DNA from: an uncultured Maribacter sp.
Lineage (GTDB): Bacteria > Bacteroidota > Bacteroidia > Flavobacteriales > Flavobacteriaceae
Length of the DNA: 64,000 nt
Reading direction: 5' to 3'
NCBI GenBank assembly: GCA_947504045.1
Contig: CANNFY010000005.1
Span: forward strand, 22,549 to 86,548
The translations under genes were made by a program, and so were the position numbers. Below the pieces are notes generated by a model. The model made no database searches, was not told the origin of the DNA, and saw nothing but the letters and a program-made list of their open reading frames with translations. How positions within the stretch are numbered: the stretch's first letter is position 1; the number at the start of each line of letters is the position of its first letter. Shown here piece by piece: positions 27,490 to 37,830 of the stretch.

Positions 27490-28079
27490 TTATTCTTATT
27501 ATTTTTTTTTATACTATTCCATGCTGCTGTATACGCAGCATTTATTTGTTCTTTAGTTAATTTAAACACTCCTCTTTTTTGTGCAACCATTAAAAATGAT
27601 AATGGATTAATTGTATATGCATATAATACATAATCTGACAAAGGCATTATTATCCCCTCTTCTTTTCCTTTTTTCCATAAATCTAATAACGGTTGTAAAT
27701 GTTTAATACCTTCTTTTCTACAATCCTCATCAATCATAGGAGTATTATCACATTGCGATAAAAACATAGCCTCATCACATTTTTTTAATTTAAATTCTGC
27801 AATACGATACCATATTTTTTTAAAACCACTTTCTATATCCACATCTTTAGTATAAGTAGCAAAAGCATACGTTGTAAAAGAACTTTTAACTTCTAAATAT
27901 GTTTTATTTACTAAGTCTTGCTTACCTTCAAAATATAGATATATGGTAGCTGGCGAAACACTTGCCGTTTTTGCAATTTTAGACATTGGAGCAGCATGAA
28001 AGCCGTTGTTATTTACAAGTTTTATTGTTGCTTTAATTAAAGCGTTACGCTTATCTATACTCTTTTGAAGTCTAACCAT
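27486..28079 (-). CDS. TetR/AcrR-family transcriptional regulator
   Basis: The N-terminal helix-turn-helix is clear (MSKIAKTASVSPATIYLYFEGKQDLVNKTY-like pattern at about 32-60, with ATIYLYF as the recognition helix), and the ligand-binding C-terminal part is variable as usual. Length is 197. It is first in a two-gene operon with the nitroreductase and very likely controls it. The ligand is unknown. Confidence 0.9.
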   Translation of the reverse strand: MVRLQKSIDKRNALIKATIKLVNNNGFHAAPMSKIAKTASVSPATIYLYFEGKQDLVNKTYLEVKSSFTTYAFATYTKDVDIESGFKKIWYRIAEFKLKKCDEAMFLSQCDNTPMIDEDCRKEGIKHLQPLLDLWKKGKEEGIIMPLSDYVLYAYTINPLSFLMVAQKRGVFKLTKEQINAAYTAAWNSIKKNNKNK

Positions 28080-28186
28080 AATTAAACATTTAAAGTGTAA
28101 AATTACACAAAAAAGAATAAACGTTCATTTTTTTTAACACTACTTTAATTAAATAGTTTTGTAAACAAAAACGTTACAAAATAATA

Positions 28187-28211
28187 TAGGCAAGTAATTA
28201 CTACTTGCCTA
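28187..28211 (-). terminator. terminator after tRNA-Arg
   Basis: A 10-bp stem (TAGGCAAGTA, 28187-28196, with its complement at 28202-28211) and a 5-base loop lie just beyond the 3' end of the tRNA. The downstream minus-strand sequence is T-rich but interrupted. Confidence 0.7.
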
Positions 28212-28215
28212 TTAG

Positions 28216-28289
28216 TGACCGCGAAGGGATTCAAACCCCCAACCCTCAGAGCCGAAATCTGATGCGCTATTCAGTTGCGCCACGCGGCC
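28216..28289 (-). tRNA. tRNA-Arg (anticodon TCG)
   Basis: Read on the minus strand, this 74-base sequence folds as a tRNA. A 7-bp acceptor stem pairs GGCCGCG with CGCGGTC (one G-T pair). A D-arm region follows, then anticodon stem TCAGA/TCTGA around loop TTTCGGC (anticodon TCG), and a T arm with GGTTTGAATCC. The 3' CCA is not encoded. It decodes CGN arginine codons. Confidence 0.95.
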
Positions 28290-28298
28290 AAAATATTT

Positions 28299-28748
28299 TT
28301 AAGAAAGTAATTTTTTAACTATTGTAGAAATTGTTTTACCGTCTGCTTGCCCTGATAATTTTTTGGATACTATTCCCATAACTTTACCCATATCTTTCAT
28401 TCCAGAGGCTCCTGTAGTTTCTATAGTTTGCACAACTACTTTTTCTACTTCTTCTTCTGATAATTGTTCTGGTAAAAATTGTTCTATTACAGCAACTTCG
28501 GCTAGTTCTGGTTCTGCAAGGTCTGCTCTACCCTGTTCTGTAAAAATAGCAGCACTATCTTTTCTTTGCTTTACTAGTTTTTGCACTAATTTTATTTCTT
28601 CAGCCTCCGATAATTCTTCTTTAGAACCACTTTCTGTTTGTGCTAATAATAATGCAGATTTTATTGCACGCAAGGATTGTAACGCAACAGAATCTTTTGC
28701 TTTCATAGCAGTTTTCATCTGCTCCATAACCTTTGATTGTAAGCTCAT
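28299..28748 (-). CDS. GatB/YqeY domain protein
   Basis: This 149-residue protein is the free-standing YqeY form of the tail domain of GatB. Hallmarks are the N-terminal MKTAMKAKDSVALQSLRAIKSAL, the middle EFLPEQLSEEEVEKVV, and the C-terminal MGIVSKKLSGQADGKTISTIVKKLL. Its function is not established; a tRNA-related role has been proposed for the domain. It follows ftsZ at the end of the dcw cluster and is separated from it by a terminator. Confidence 0.93.
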   Translation of the reverse strand: MSLQSKVMEQMKTAMKAKDSVALQSLRAIKSALLLAQTESGSKEELSEAEEIKLVQKLVKQRKDSAAIFTEQGRADLAEPELAEVAVIEQFLPEQLSEEEVEKVVVQTIETTGASGMKDMGKVMGIVSKKLSGQADGKTISTIVKKLLS

Positions 28749-28783
28749 AAGTATAATTTTTTAGATGTGCGAAGATAAAAAAA

Positions 28784-28816
28784 TAAACCCGAAAATAATT
28801 TCTATTTTCGGGTTTA
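28784..28816 (-). terminator. intrinsic terminator after ftsZ
   Basis: A 14-bp perfect stem with a 5-base loop (arms 28784-28797 and 28803-28816) contains the core ACCCGAAAATA. It marks the end of the dcw transcript before the yqeY gene. Confidence 0.88.
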
Positions 28817-28837
28817 ATAAGCTTGTTATATAGCTTG

Positions 28838-30742
28838 TTAGTCTACATTATCGTGTAAAAAAGAATTATTTGATCGTAATTGAATTTCATCATTACTATC
28901 CGAACCTAGGGTAGTTCTAGAAATTTTTTTTTCAGCTCCATTATCACTCAAGTTTATTCCTTGTCTTTTGTATGCTGGTTCTTTTTCTATTTCGTCTACA
29001 CTAGAGCTACTTTTAAATTTATAGTTATAATCTTTTAATTTTCTTCTACGCTCGTCTGCTCTTTCTTTTAAAAGTTCTTCTATTGGTTTTTCTAAAGGAT
29101 CTTCTTCATCTACAATAGGAGAAGATGCTGCTACTTTTCTTTGTTCAAATACAAGTTCATCTTCTACAATTTTAGGCTCAAATTCTTCCGCTTTAGACTT
29201 TGCACCAGTTAGTTTATTTTCTAACTCCATATAGTCATCTAAACTATATCTTTTTTCTCCGTCTTTATTATACTCTAAAACCGGAATAACCTCTATATGC
29301 TCATTTACAGGCACATCTTTAATATCTTCATCATCTAAACTAAAGGTTATAATATTTTCTGGTTCTTCTTTTGTTTCTTTTAAAGGCATATCAAAACTCA
29401 TAGCAAACATATCGTCTTCTTGTTTTGGCTTAACCTCTTCTGCATCTATTACATGCATATTTTTTATAGTCTCTGAAGAATCTACAATAATAAAATCGTC
29501 TTCACTTACATTTTCTGCTACTACCTCGTCATAAAAAACATTAAAATTTCTAATATAATTTGTTGTAGGTATTAGGTCTAAATCTGTATTATCTTCTAAT
29601 GTATGTGTTTTTACATTAGATATTTCTTCTTCAAAATCGTCTTCATCAACTAATTGATGTACTATATTATTTTGTGTTAAATCTTTTTGTGCTTTTTGAC
29701 CATCTTCAAGAGTGTGAATAATTTTTTTTGATTCTGTATTCACAATTTCATCTTGCTGGTCTACATTAAAACCCGTAGCAATAACCGTTACAGCAATAGC
29801 TTCTCCTAAATCTTCATCTTCACCAACACCCATTATTATGTTTGCACCGTAACCAGCTTCTACTTGTATATGATCATTTATTTCACCAATTTCATCAATT
29901 GTAATTTCTTGTGATCCAGATACTATAAGTAATAATACATTTTTAGCTCCTGTAATTTTATTATCGTTTAATAATGGAGAATCTAATGCTTTCATTATTG
30001 CTTCATTTGCTCTTGCTGAGCCAGATGCAATTGCAGAACCCATAATTGCTGTTCCACTGTTAGAAAGCACCGTTTTAGCATCTCTAAGGTCAATATTCTG
30101 AGTATAATGGTGTGTAATTACTTCTGCAATACCACGAGCAGCAGTTGCTAAAACTTCATCTGCTTTAGAAAAGCCAGCTTTAAAACCTAAGTTGCCGTAT
30201 ACTTCTCTTAGTTTATTATTATTTATTACGATTAAAGAATCTACATTAGCACGTAATTTTTCTATACCTAATTGAGATTGTTGCCCTCGCATTTTACCTT
30301 CAAACTGAAAAGGCATAGTAACAATACCTACAGTTAGAACATCCATTTCTTTAGCAAGTTTGGCTATAATTGGAGCAGCACCAGTTCCTGTTCCTCCACC
30401 CATACCTGCGGTAATAAAAATCATTTTAGTAGTAGTTCCCAACATAGCTTTTATGTCTTCCATACTTTCAATTGCAGCTTGCTCTCCTACTTCTGGGTTA
30501 GCACCAGCTCCCAATCCTTCTGTAAGAGAAACACCTAATTGAATTTTATTTGGCACAGAACTATTATCTAAAGCTTGCGAATCTGTATTACAAATAACAA
30601 AATCTACTCCATTAATACCTGCCTGGAACATGTGATTAATGGCATTACTTCCGCCCCCACCGACTCCAATTACTTTAATAACGTTACTTTGATTCTTAGG
30701 TAAATCAAAAGAAATATTTTCAAATTCTGTGTTACTACTCAT
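28838..30742 (-). CDS. ftsZ: cell division protein FtsZ with a long acidic C-terminal linker
   Basis: This tubulin-like GTPase forms the division ring. The GTPase core occupies about 1-330: GVGGGGSNAINHM at about 26-38, the tubulin signature GGGTGTGAAP near 116-125, and SGSARANEAIMKAL for the synergy loop region. The remaining 300 residues form an acidic, repetitive, probably disordered linker, so the protein is 634 residues instead of about 380. It ends in IQLRSNNSFLHDNVD, a plausible C-terminal interaction peptide that differs from the E. coli one. It is last of the division genes in the cluster. Confidence 0.97.
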   Translation of the reverse strand: MSSNTEFENISFDLPKNQSNVIKVIGVGGGGSNAINHMFQAGINGVDFVICNTDSQALDNSSVPNKIQLGVSLTEGLGAGANPEVGEQAAIESMEDIKAMLGTTTKMIFITAGMGGGTGTGAAPIIAKLAKEMDVLTVGIVTMPFQFEGKMRGQQSQLGIEKLRANVDSLIVINNNKLREVYGNLGFKAGFSKADEVLATAARGIAEVITHHYTQNIDLRDAKTVLSNSGTAIMGSAIASGSARANEAIMKALDSPLLNDNKITGAKNVLLLIVSGSQEITIDEIGEINDHIQVEAGYGANIIMGVGEDEDLGEAIAVTVIATGFNVDQQDEIVNTESKKIIHTLEDGQKAQKDLTQNNIVHQLVDEDDFEEEISNVKTHTLEDNTDLDLIPTTNYIRNFNVFYDEVVAENVSEDDFIIVDSSETIKNMHVIDAEEVKPKQEDDMFAMSFDMPLKETKEEPENIITFSLDDEDIKDVPVNEHIEVIPVLEYNKDGEKRYSLDDYMELENKLTGAKSKAEEFEPKIVEDELVFEQRKVAASSPIVDEEDPLEKPIEELLKERADERRRKLKDYNYKFKSSSSVDEIEKEPAYKRQGINLSDNGAEKKISRTTLGSDSNDEIQLRSNNSFLHDNVD

Positions 30743-30787
30743 GTTACTTAAATTACTGGTTAATATGTGTTCTTGATTATACTTATA

Positions 30788-32143
30788 TTACTCTGCGTTG
30801 TCTAAAAAGTCTTTTAACTTGTCTGACCATTTATCTAAAACAGATTTTCTGGGGGCTTTACTTTGTTTTTGCTGATAATCTGCAGGCTGCTGTTCGTCAA
30901 CTAAAACAGGTTCTTCATTATTTATTGCGTTGTTTTCTTGTTCTTCTAAATTGTGTTGCTCTTCTAATCTTTTTGTTTTAGCATCATTTTCTATGGCATT
31001 CATTAACAAGCCAACACTTGTTGCATATAATGGACTTACAACTTCTTTATCTGAGTCTCCTGCTAAATGCTCATTAGGGTACCCTATTCTGGTATCCATA
31101 CCTGTTATATACTCTACTAATTGTTTTAAATGTTTTAATTGGCTACCGCCACCTGTTAAAACAATTCCTGCAATTAATTTTTTCTTTTGCTCTTCATGTC
31201 CGTAGTTTTTTATCTCTACATATACTTGCTCAATAATTTCTACTACTCTAGCATGAATAATTTTAGAAAGATTTTTTAGTGATATTTCTTTAGGCTCTCT
31301 ACCTCTTAAACCAGGTATTGATACAATTTCATTATCCTTATTTTCTCCTGGCCATGCAGATCCAAACTTAATTTTTAAAAGTTCTGCTTGCTTTTCAATA
31401 ATAGAACAACCTTCTTTTATGTCTTCTGTAATTACACCTCCACCAAAAGGAATAACTGCAGTATGCCTAATAATACCGTCTTTAAAAATTGCTAAATCTG
31501 TTGTACCACCTCCTATATCTATTAATGCTACACCTGCTTCTTTTTCTTCTTGACTTAATACTGCATTTGAAGATGCTAGCGGCTCTAAAGTTATATTACC
31601 AAGGTCTAAACCTGCACTTTTAATACATCTTCCAATATTTTTTATAGAGGTTACTTGGCCAACTACAACATGAAAATTAGCTTCTAATCTACCTCCATAC
31701 ATTCCTATAGGCTCTTTAATTTCTGTTTGCCCATCTACTTTATATTCTTGTGGTAATACATGAATAATTTCTTCTCCAGGTAGCATTATTAATTTGTACA
31801 CTTGGTTACATAACACCTCTAAATCCACATCATTAATAACTTTTTCTGAGTCTTCTCTAGAAATATAATCGCTATGTTGTAAACTACGTATGTGTTGCCC
31901 GGCAATACCTACTACTACAGAACCTATTCTTAAACCCGAATTTGCTTCTGCTTCTTCTACAGCTTGTTGTATAGATTTTATGGTTTGGGTTATATTATTT
32001 ACCACTCCTCTATGTACACCTAAACTCTTAGATTTACCAATGCCAAGAATTTCAATTTTGCCATACTCGTTTTCTTTACCAATAATTGCTACAATTTTGG
32101 TAGTCCCTATGTCTAAACCTACTGAATAATTTCCTTGTTCCAT
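30788..32143 (-). CDS. ftsA: cell division protein FtsA
   Basis: FtsA is an actin-like ATPase that anchors FtsZ filaments to the membrane. Motifs are VGLDIGTTKIVAIIGK at about 7-22, the 1C subdomain, GVALIDIGGGTTDLAIFK (phosphate 2), and IVLTGGGSQLKHL (adenosine). The C-terminus VLDKWSDKLKDFL is an amphipathic membrane-targeting helix. I use ATG 32143 because the longer GTG start lies inside ftsQ. Confidence 0.95.
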   Translation of the reverse strand: MEQGNYSVGLDIGTTKIVAIIGKENEYGKIEILGIGKSKSLGVHRGVVNNITQTIKSIQQAVEEAEANSGLRIGSVVVGIAGQHIRSLQHSDYISREDSEKVINDVDLEVLCNQVYKLIMLPGEEIIHVLPQEYKVDGQTEIKEPIGMYGGRLEANFHVVVGQVTSIKNIGRCIKSAGLDLGNITLEPLASSNAVLSQEEKEAGVALIDIGGGTTDLAIFKDGIIRHTAVIPFGGGVITEDIKEGCSIIEKQAELLKIKFGSAWPGENKDNEIVSIPGLRGREPKEISLKNLSKIIHARVVEIIEQVYVEIKNYGHEEQKKKLIAGIVLTGGGSQLKHLKQLVEYITGMDTRIGYPNEHLAGDSDKEVVSPLYATSVGLLMNAIENDAKTKRLEEQHNLEEQENNAINNEEPVLVDEQQPADYQQKQSKAPRKSVLDKWSDKLKDFLDNAE

Positions 32144-32148
32144 TGTTT

Positions 32149-32868
32149 CTATATTTTGGTGCACACTACTTGATTATTAAACTCTAAACTAACCATTGTA
32201 AAGTTATCTAGAGTTTTATCTTTATTGGCCTTGGTATAAAAGGCTTTAAAATTGTTAAATTTTTCTTCCAAATTATCTATCCCTCCAAGACTAACAACAA
32301 ACTGCTCCATTCTAAATTTTAATTGATAGTCATCCACATCATTAATATGAATTCCAATTACATTTTTTCTAAGGAACTCATCCTTGTTAATGTATTTTAG
32401 AATTTCATATACATCTTCTAAACTATCCCCCGATATCTTTCCTGTAATAATTGGCACTCTAGCAGAATGATTTCTGGATAACGGCATGCGTTTTCCTTCA
32501 TCATCTAGATAACAATTATAATTCCCCGTAATTCTTGCGATTGGCTTTCGTTGAACAATTCTAGACGTAAGCTCCCCATCTACAGTAAGATACACTTGGG
32601 CTTTTTTCACCATTTCATTGGCCTCAATGGCCTTCTCCACAGTATTCAAAACTAATTTTTCTTTTGAGACGTTTTGAAGGTTACCGTAATTTTGTATTAA
32701 CAATTTATTAACCATGCCTTGCGTAAGGTATAAATTGTCATTTCCAACAAATTCTATGTTAACTTTTTTAATCTTTTTAGACACGTTTCTATGATTAGAA
32801 AATGCGTACAATCCTAATAAAACAAAGGATAGACCAAAAATTTTAATATAATTCCAATTAATTTTCAT
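32149..32868 (-). CDS. ftsQ: cell division protein FtsQ
   Basis: FtsQ is a bitopic divisome protein. One N-terminal membrane segment (about 9-24) is followed by a POTRA-like start (KVNIEFVGNDNLYLTQGMV, about 36-54) and a beta-rich periplasmic domain. Length 239 is typical. Sequence conservation is low as usual; the position between murC and ftsA and the POTRA layout support the call. It overlaps murC by 11 bases. Confidence 0.88.
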   Translation of the reverse strand: MKINWNYIKIFGLSFVLLGLYAFSNHRNVSKKIKKVNIEFVGNDNLYLTQGMVNKLLIQNYGNLQNVSKEKLVLNTVEKAIEANEMVKKAQVYLTVDGELTSRIVQRKPIARITGNYNCYLDDEGKRMPLSRNHSARVPIITGKISGDSLEDVYEILKYINKDEFLRKNVIGIHINDVDDYQLKFRMEQFVVSLGGIDNLEEKFNNFKAFYTKANKDKTLDNFTMVSLEFNNQVVCTKI

Positions 32869-34210
32869 AGTACAATTCTTTCTTTATTCTGTTTACTTCT
32901 AAACCTATATCTCCGGCACCCATTGTAATTAATATTTCAGGATTTTGTTCTTTAATTTCTGAAATAATATTTGCTTTATTAATTAATTTTTTATTAGGGT
33001 TTTTTATTTTTTCTAACAGCCATTTAGAGGTTACTCCGTTTATAGGTTTTTCTCTTGCTGGATAAATATCTAATAATAAAATACTATCAAATTTTGAGAG
33101 ACTTTCAGCAAAATCATCCACAAAATCTTTAGTTCTAGAAAATAAATGTGGTTGAAAAACTGCCACTACTTTTTTACCCGGATGCATTTCATAAACAGCA
33201 CTACAAACTGCATTAATTTCTGTAGGATGATGTGCGTAATCGTCTATATAAACTAAATCTTGATTTTTAATTTGATAAGAAAACCTACGTTGCACGCCTT
33301 TAAAAGTTCCAAGTGCTTTTGCAAGGCGATCAGGTGGGGAACCTGCCTCTATCGCCATTGCAAATGCAACTAAACCATTTAACAAATTATGTTTTCCTGG
33401 CTTGTTAAAAGTAACTCCTTTTAAAATTTGCTTAGGAGTTCCCAAATCAAAAATGTAGGCACCATGTTCTATTTTTAAATTTCGAATACAAAAATCCGAA
33501 TCATCATCTATTCCATAAGTTACACCCTTTAAAGGCAAACCGTTACGTACAAATAGCTTCCCATTTGGTTTTATACGTTTTACAAAATCTTTAAAAGAAT
33601 TATGCAACTCTTCTTTTGTTCCATAAATATCTAAATGGTCTGCATCCATAGTAGTAATACAAGCCATACTTGGTGATAATTGTAAAAACGAACGGTCAAA
33701 TTCATCTGCTTCAACAACAGAATAATCTGTTCCTTCTAACAAAAAATTACTATTAAAATCTTCTGATATTCCTCCTAAAAATGCAGTTATTGGCGTTCCA
33801 GTTTCTTTTAACAAGTGTGCCAATATACTTGAGGTTGTTGTTTTACCGTGCGTACCTGCAACTGCAAAACAAAATGTATCTTTTGTTATAAGGCCTAAAA
33901 CTTCTGAGCGTTTTTTTATTGTAAAACCGTTATTTAAAAAATACTGATATTCTTTATGTGTTGTTGGTATTGCTGGAGTATAAACTATTAAAGTTGTTAA
34001 TGCATTTAAATATTCTGACCCAATATTTTCTACATCATCTTTATAATGTATTACAATACCAGAATTTTGCAACTCTTTAGTTAATGGCGTTTCCGTTTTA
34101 TCATATCCAGAAACATTTTTATTAATAAATTTAAAATAACGTGCCAAAGCAGACATTCCTATGCCTCCTATGCCTATAAAATAAACGTTATGTATTTGCT
34201 TTAAATTCAT
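32858..34210 (-). CDS. murC: UDP-N-acetylmuramate--L-alanine ligase (MurC)
   Basis: This cytoplasmic Mur ligase adds L-Ala to UDP-MurNAc. The N-terminal Rossmann part has GIGGIGMSALARYFK at about 13-27, the ATP loop is AVAGTHGKTTTSSILAHLL near 115-133, and the central part has VVEADEFDRSFL and MDADHLDIYG. The C-terminal domain has YIDDYAHHPTEI. Length 450 is normal. The gap to murG is one base. Confidence 0.97.
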   Translation of the reverse strand: MNLKQIHNVYFIGIGGIGMSALARYFKFINKNVSGYDKTETPLTKELQNSGIVIHYKDDVENIGSEYLNALTTLIVYTPAIPTTHKEYQYFLNNGFTIKKRSEVLGLITKDTFCFAVAGTHGKTTTSSILAHLLKETGTPITAFLGGISEDFNSNFLLEGTDYSVVEADEFDRSFLQLSPSMACITTMDADHLDIYGTKEELHNSFKDFVKRIKPNGKLFVRNGLPLKGVTYGIDDDSDFCIRNLKIEHGAYIFDLGTPKQILKGVTFNKPGKHNLLNGLVAFAMAIEAGSPPDRLAKALGTFKGVQRRFSYQIKNQDLVYIDDYAHHPTEINAVCSAVYEMHPGKKVVAVFQPHLFSRTKDFVDDFAESLSKFDSILLLDIYPAREKPINGVTSKWLLEKIKNPNKKLINKANIISEIKEQNPEILITMGAGDIGLEVNRIKKELYYEN

Positions 34211-34211
34211 T

Positions 34212-35303
34212 TTACTTTTGTAACAACATTTCTATTTGGTCCACTATATCTTTTGTAGCATTTGGCAATGCCATTTCTTTTATATTTTTTGCAATTTCTT
34301 TTTGCTTTTCTTCAGATGTTATTACATCCGAAAAAACAGTATCAAAATGTAACTCTAGATCTTTTTCTTTCACCATTATGGCTGCATTTTTATTTACTAA
34401 AGCCATAGCGTTTTTTGTTTGATGGTCTTCTGCTACATTTGGCGATGGTATAAAAACTACAGGCTTACCAACTATACTTAACTCAGACACAGAACCTGCA
34501 CCAGCTCTAGAAATAATAACATCTGCACTAGCATAAGCACAATCCATTTTATTAATAAAAGCCATTACTTTTACCGTATTAGAATGATACTTTTTATACT
34601 CCTCGTAATACAGTTTACCACACTGCCATATAATTTGTAATCCTATCTCTTTAAAAAAATCTAATTTTTTTTCTATTAATTGATTTATTCTACGAGCTCC
34701 TAAACTACCTCCTAAAACAACTAAAGTTTGTTTGTTTTTTTGTAATTCAAAAAATGCCAAAGCTTCTTCTTTATTAGATGTAAGCATAATTAAATCTTCG
34801 CGCACAGGATTTCCTGTTTTAACTATTTTAGCTGCTGGAAAAAACTTTTCCATACCATCATACGCTACACAAATTTTTGCTACAGCATCTTTTAAAAGCT
34901 TATTTGTAACCCCTGCATAAGAATTTTGTTCTTGCAATACACAAGGCACCTTTCTTCCTGATGCTATTTTAAGCAATGGCCCACTAGCAAAACCTCCAGT
35001 GCCAATTACGGCATTAGGTTTAAACTGCGATACTATTTTTCTTGCTTTTAACAAACTACTTATTAGTTTAAAAGGAAACATTAAATTTTTTAAAGTCAAC
35101 TTTCGTTGTAATCCAGTAATCCACAAACCCTCAATTTTATACCCTGCTTGTGGCACTTTTTCCATCTCCATTCTATCCTTTGCGCCAACAAAAAGAAACT
35201 CTGCATTAGGGTGTCTTTTTTTTAACTCATTTGCAATTGCTATTGCCGGATAAATATGACCACCTGTACCTCCTCCAGAAAGAATAAATTTATAATTGCC
35301 CAC
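34212..35303 (-). CDS. murG: UDP-GlcNAc--lipid I N-acetylglucosaminyltransferase (MurG)
   Basis: MurG converts lipid I to lipid II at the inner membrane face. Motifs are [20 protein letters not shown] at 8-27, [11 protein letters not shown] near 102-112, [11 protein letters not shown] near 200, and the donor site [24 protein letters not shown] near 266-289. Length 363 is standard. The start overlaps the ftsW stop by 14 bases. Confidence 0.97.
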   Translation of the reverse strand: MGNYKFILSGGGTGGHIYPAIAIANELKKRHPNAEFLFVGAKDRMEMEKVPQAGYKIEGLWITGLQRKLTLKNLMFPFKLISSLLKARKIVSQFKPNAVIGTGGFASGPLLKIASGRKVPCVLQEQNSYAGVTNKLLKDAVAKICVAYDGMEKFFPAAKIVKTGNPVREDLIMLTSNKEEALAFFELQKNKQTLVVLGGSLGARRINQLIEKKLDFFKEIGLQIIWQCGKLYYEEYKKYHSNTVKVMAFINKMDCAYASADVIISRAGAGSVSELSIVGKPVVFIPSPNVAEDHQTKNAMALVNKNAAIMVKEKDLELHFDTVFSDVITSEEKQKEIAKNIKEMALPNATKDIVDQIEMLLQK

Positions 35304-36495
35304 TTAATATTTCTAAAGGATTTGTTTCGTCTATATCTTTAACCATCTCACTCTCTTCTTCCTCCGCATCTTTATTACTTACGCTTAGTATAATTCCTAT
35401 AGCTAAACAAATCATCCAACTAGAGGTACCTCCCATACTTATTAATGGTAAATTTTGCCCTGTAACTGGAAATAATTCTACTGCTACAGCCATATTAATT
35501 AGGGCCTGAAAAACAATAGGTAAGCCAACGCCTAACACCAATAATTTTCCAAAAATGGTATTACTTCCATTTGCAACTACAATAATTCTAAACAACAGCA
35601 ATAGGTAAAAAAACATCAGTATAAAACCGCCAAGTAATCCATATTCTTCTACTATAATTGCATAAATAAAATCGGAAGAACTTTGCGGTAAAAAGTTTTT
35701 TTGCACACTTTTTCCCGCACCATTACCTAAAATACCACCTGTTGCAATTGCTATTTTTGCTTTTTCTATTTGGTAATCTGCCTCTGTATCTTCTGGATTA
35801 GCAAAATTATCTACTCTACTCATCCAGGTATCTACCCTGTTAGGAAATAAATCTGGTGCTGCCTTAGCCGTAAGAATAAAAATTGCTAAAAAAGCTATTC
35901 CTGTACCTACAATACCTAATAAATATTTAAAAGGATATCCTCCTAAAAAACACAACATTAACACCATACAAAAAATTATTGCTGCAGTAGAAAAGTTTGC
36001 AGGCAAAATTAAGACTACAGTTAAAAAAACAGGCAACCATAATGGAAGTATACTCTCTGAAAATGTAACTACTTTGTCTTTTATTTTAGTAAGGTAACGC
36101 GCAACATAAATCATTAAAACAACTGCTGCTAAATTAGAAGGCTGAAAACCTAACCCTACCAATGGCAAACGGATCCACCTACTTGCATTTGTACCTCCAG
36201 TAGTAGTGCCTTGTGCCAAGGTAAACACTAATAAAATTAATACAATAGGCATGGCAATTAACGACAAGCCTTTAAAAAAGTGCGTTGGAATTTTATGAAC
36301 TCCATAAATAATACCAAAACCTAAAAATAAAAGTAACGCATGTTTTACTAAATGCCCCATTGTAGTACCATTACCAACAACATATACCAAGTTACTAGAA
36401 GAACTGTATACTGGTAAAAATGAGAATAATGCTAAAAGAGCAACAACTGCCCAAATAGCTTTATCTCCACTAATATTTTTAAATATGCTTAGCAC
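35290..36495 (-). CDS. ftsW: SEDS-family lipid II polymerase FtsW
   Basis: This polytopic glycosyltransferase polymerises lipid II at the septum with the class B PBP. About ten membrane segments are predicted. Family signatures include [21 protein letters not shown] near 100, [19 protein letters not shown] near 245, and the C-terminal [13 protein letters not shown]. An acidic cytoplasmic tail follows. It is contiguous with murD (no gap). Confidence 0.96.
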   Translation of the reverse strand: MLSIFKNISGDKAIWAVVALLALFSFLPVYSSSSNLVYVVGNGTTMGHLVKHALLLFLGFGIIYGVHKIPTHFFKGLSLIAMPIVLILLVFTLAQGTTTGGTNASRWIRLPLVGLGFQPSNLAAVVLMIYVARYLTKIKDKVVTFSESILPLWLPVFLTVVLILPANFSTAAIIFCMVLMLCFLGGYPFKYLLGIVGTGIAFLAIFILTAKAAPDLFPNRVDTWMSRVDNFANPEDTEADYQIEKAKIAIATGGILGNGAGKSVQKNFLPQSSSDFIYAIIVEEYGLLGGFILMFFYLLLLFRIIVVANGSNTIFGKLLVLGVGLPIVFQALINMAVAVELFPVTGQNLPLISMGGTSSWMICLAIGIILSVSNKDAEEEESEMVKDIDETNPLEILSGQL

Positions 36496-37830
36496 CTATA
36501 AATTTTTAATTGCTGTTTTAAATTGATTTCCTCTGTCTTCGTAATTCTTAAACAAATCGAAACTAGCACATGCAGGAGACAATAAAACTGTTTCTCCGCG
36601 CTCTGCTATTTTGTAAGCTACTTTTACAGCCTCTTCCATTGCGTAGGTTTCTACAACTAAATCTACCACATTACCAAAGGCATCTATAATTTTAGAGTTG
36701 TCTTCTCCTAAACAAACTATTGCTTTTACCTTTTCTCTTACCAAAGGCATTAATTCTTTATAATTATTTCCCTTATCTACACCACCAACAATCCATACTG
36801 TAGCAGTTTTCATACTATCCAAAGCAAAATAAGTTGCGTTTACATTGGTTGCTTTAGAATCGTTAATATATTGTACATGATTAATTTTTAACACCTTTTC
36901 TAAACGATGTTCTGCACCTTGAAAAGTAGCAATACTATTACGTATAGTTTCTTTTCTAATACTAACCAATTTTGCAGCAGTAGATGCTGCCATTGTATTT
37001 TTAAGATTGTGTTTCCCCTCTAAGGCCAAGGTGTTTGTCGTCATTTCTATAGTGTTATTTTGTGTCTTTATTATTATTTTATCGTCCTGAATAAACGCTC
37101 CTTCTTCTAATTTTTCTTTTATAGAAAAAGGGATTAATTTTGATTTAACTGGGTTTTCTTTTAGCCATTTTACGATTACTTCATCATCTGCATCATAAAT
37201 TAAATAGTCTTCTGCCTCTTGGTTCATTGCAATACGGAATTTAGAAGCTATGTAGTTTTCAAACTTATAATTATAGCGATCTAAATGATCTGGTGTAATA
37301 TTTGTTAAAACAGCTATATGTGGCTTAAAATCTATAATTCCGTCTAACTGAAAACTACTAATCTCTAACACATAATACTCATATGAATTTGCAGAAACCA
37401 TTTTTGCATAACTATCTCCAATATTACCTGCCATACCTACATGCAGACCTGCTTCTTTAAAAATATAGTTTGTTAGCATTGTAGTAGTGGTTTTTCCATT
37501 ACTACCTGTAATACCAATTATGGTTGCATTGGTATATTTTGAAGCAAACTCTATTTCAGAAATAACAGGAATACTTTTAGAATGTAATTTTTGTATTAAA
37601 GCCACCGTATCTGGAATACCAGGGCTTTTCATAACTACATCGGCATTTAGTATTTTAGATTCTGTATGAATCTCGTCTTCCCAATTAATGTCAAAATGTT
37701 TAAGAACGTTTTTATATTCTTCTTTTATTTTTCCTCTATCAGATACAAAAACATCATATCCTTCTTTTTTACCCAATATTGCGGTACCAACACCACTTTC
37801 TCCTCCTCCTAGTATTACTAACCTTTGCAT
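36496..37830 (-). CDS. murD: UDP-N-acetylmuramoyl-L-alanine--D-glutamate ligase (MurD)
   Basis: This ligase adds D-Glu to UDP-MurNAc-L-Ala. The chain starts with a Rossmann motif (ILGGGESGVGTAI at about 5-17). The ATP loop is IIGITGSNGKTTTTMLTNYIF near 109-129, then LEISSFQLDG and LTNITPDHLDRY, with NDSKATNVNATYFAL in the C-terminal half and LLSPACASFDLFKNYEDRG near the end. Length 444. It shares one base with the mraY end. Confidence 0.97.
   Translation of the reverse strand: MQRLVILGGGESGVGTAILGKKEGYDVFVSDRGKIKEEYKNVLKHFDINWEDEIHTESKILNADVVMKSPGIPDTVALIQKLHSKSIPVISEIEFASKYTNATIIGITGSNGKTTTTMLTNYIFKEAGLHVGMAGNIGDSYAKMVSANSYEYYVLEISSFQLDGIIDFKPHIAVLTNITPDHLDRYNYKFENYIASKFRIAMNQEAEDYLIYDADDEVIVKWLKENPVKSKLIPFSIKEKLEEGAFIQDDKIIIKTQNNTIEMTTNTLALEGKHNLKNTMAASTAAKLVSIRKETIRNSIATFQGAEHRLEKVLKINHVQYINDSKATNVNATYFALDSMKTATVWIVGGVDKGNNYKELMPLVREKVKAIVCLGEDNSKIIDAFGNVVDLVVETYAMEEAVKVAYKIAERGETVLLSPACASFDLFKNYEDRGNQFKTAIKNL

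Noticed and set aside
32144..32164. GTG start for FtsA
   Set aside because: It lies within the ftsQ coding end, and the family N-terminus fits the ATG at 32143.
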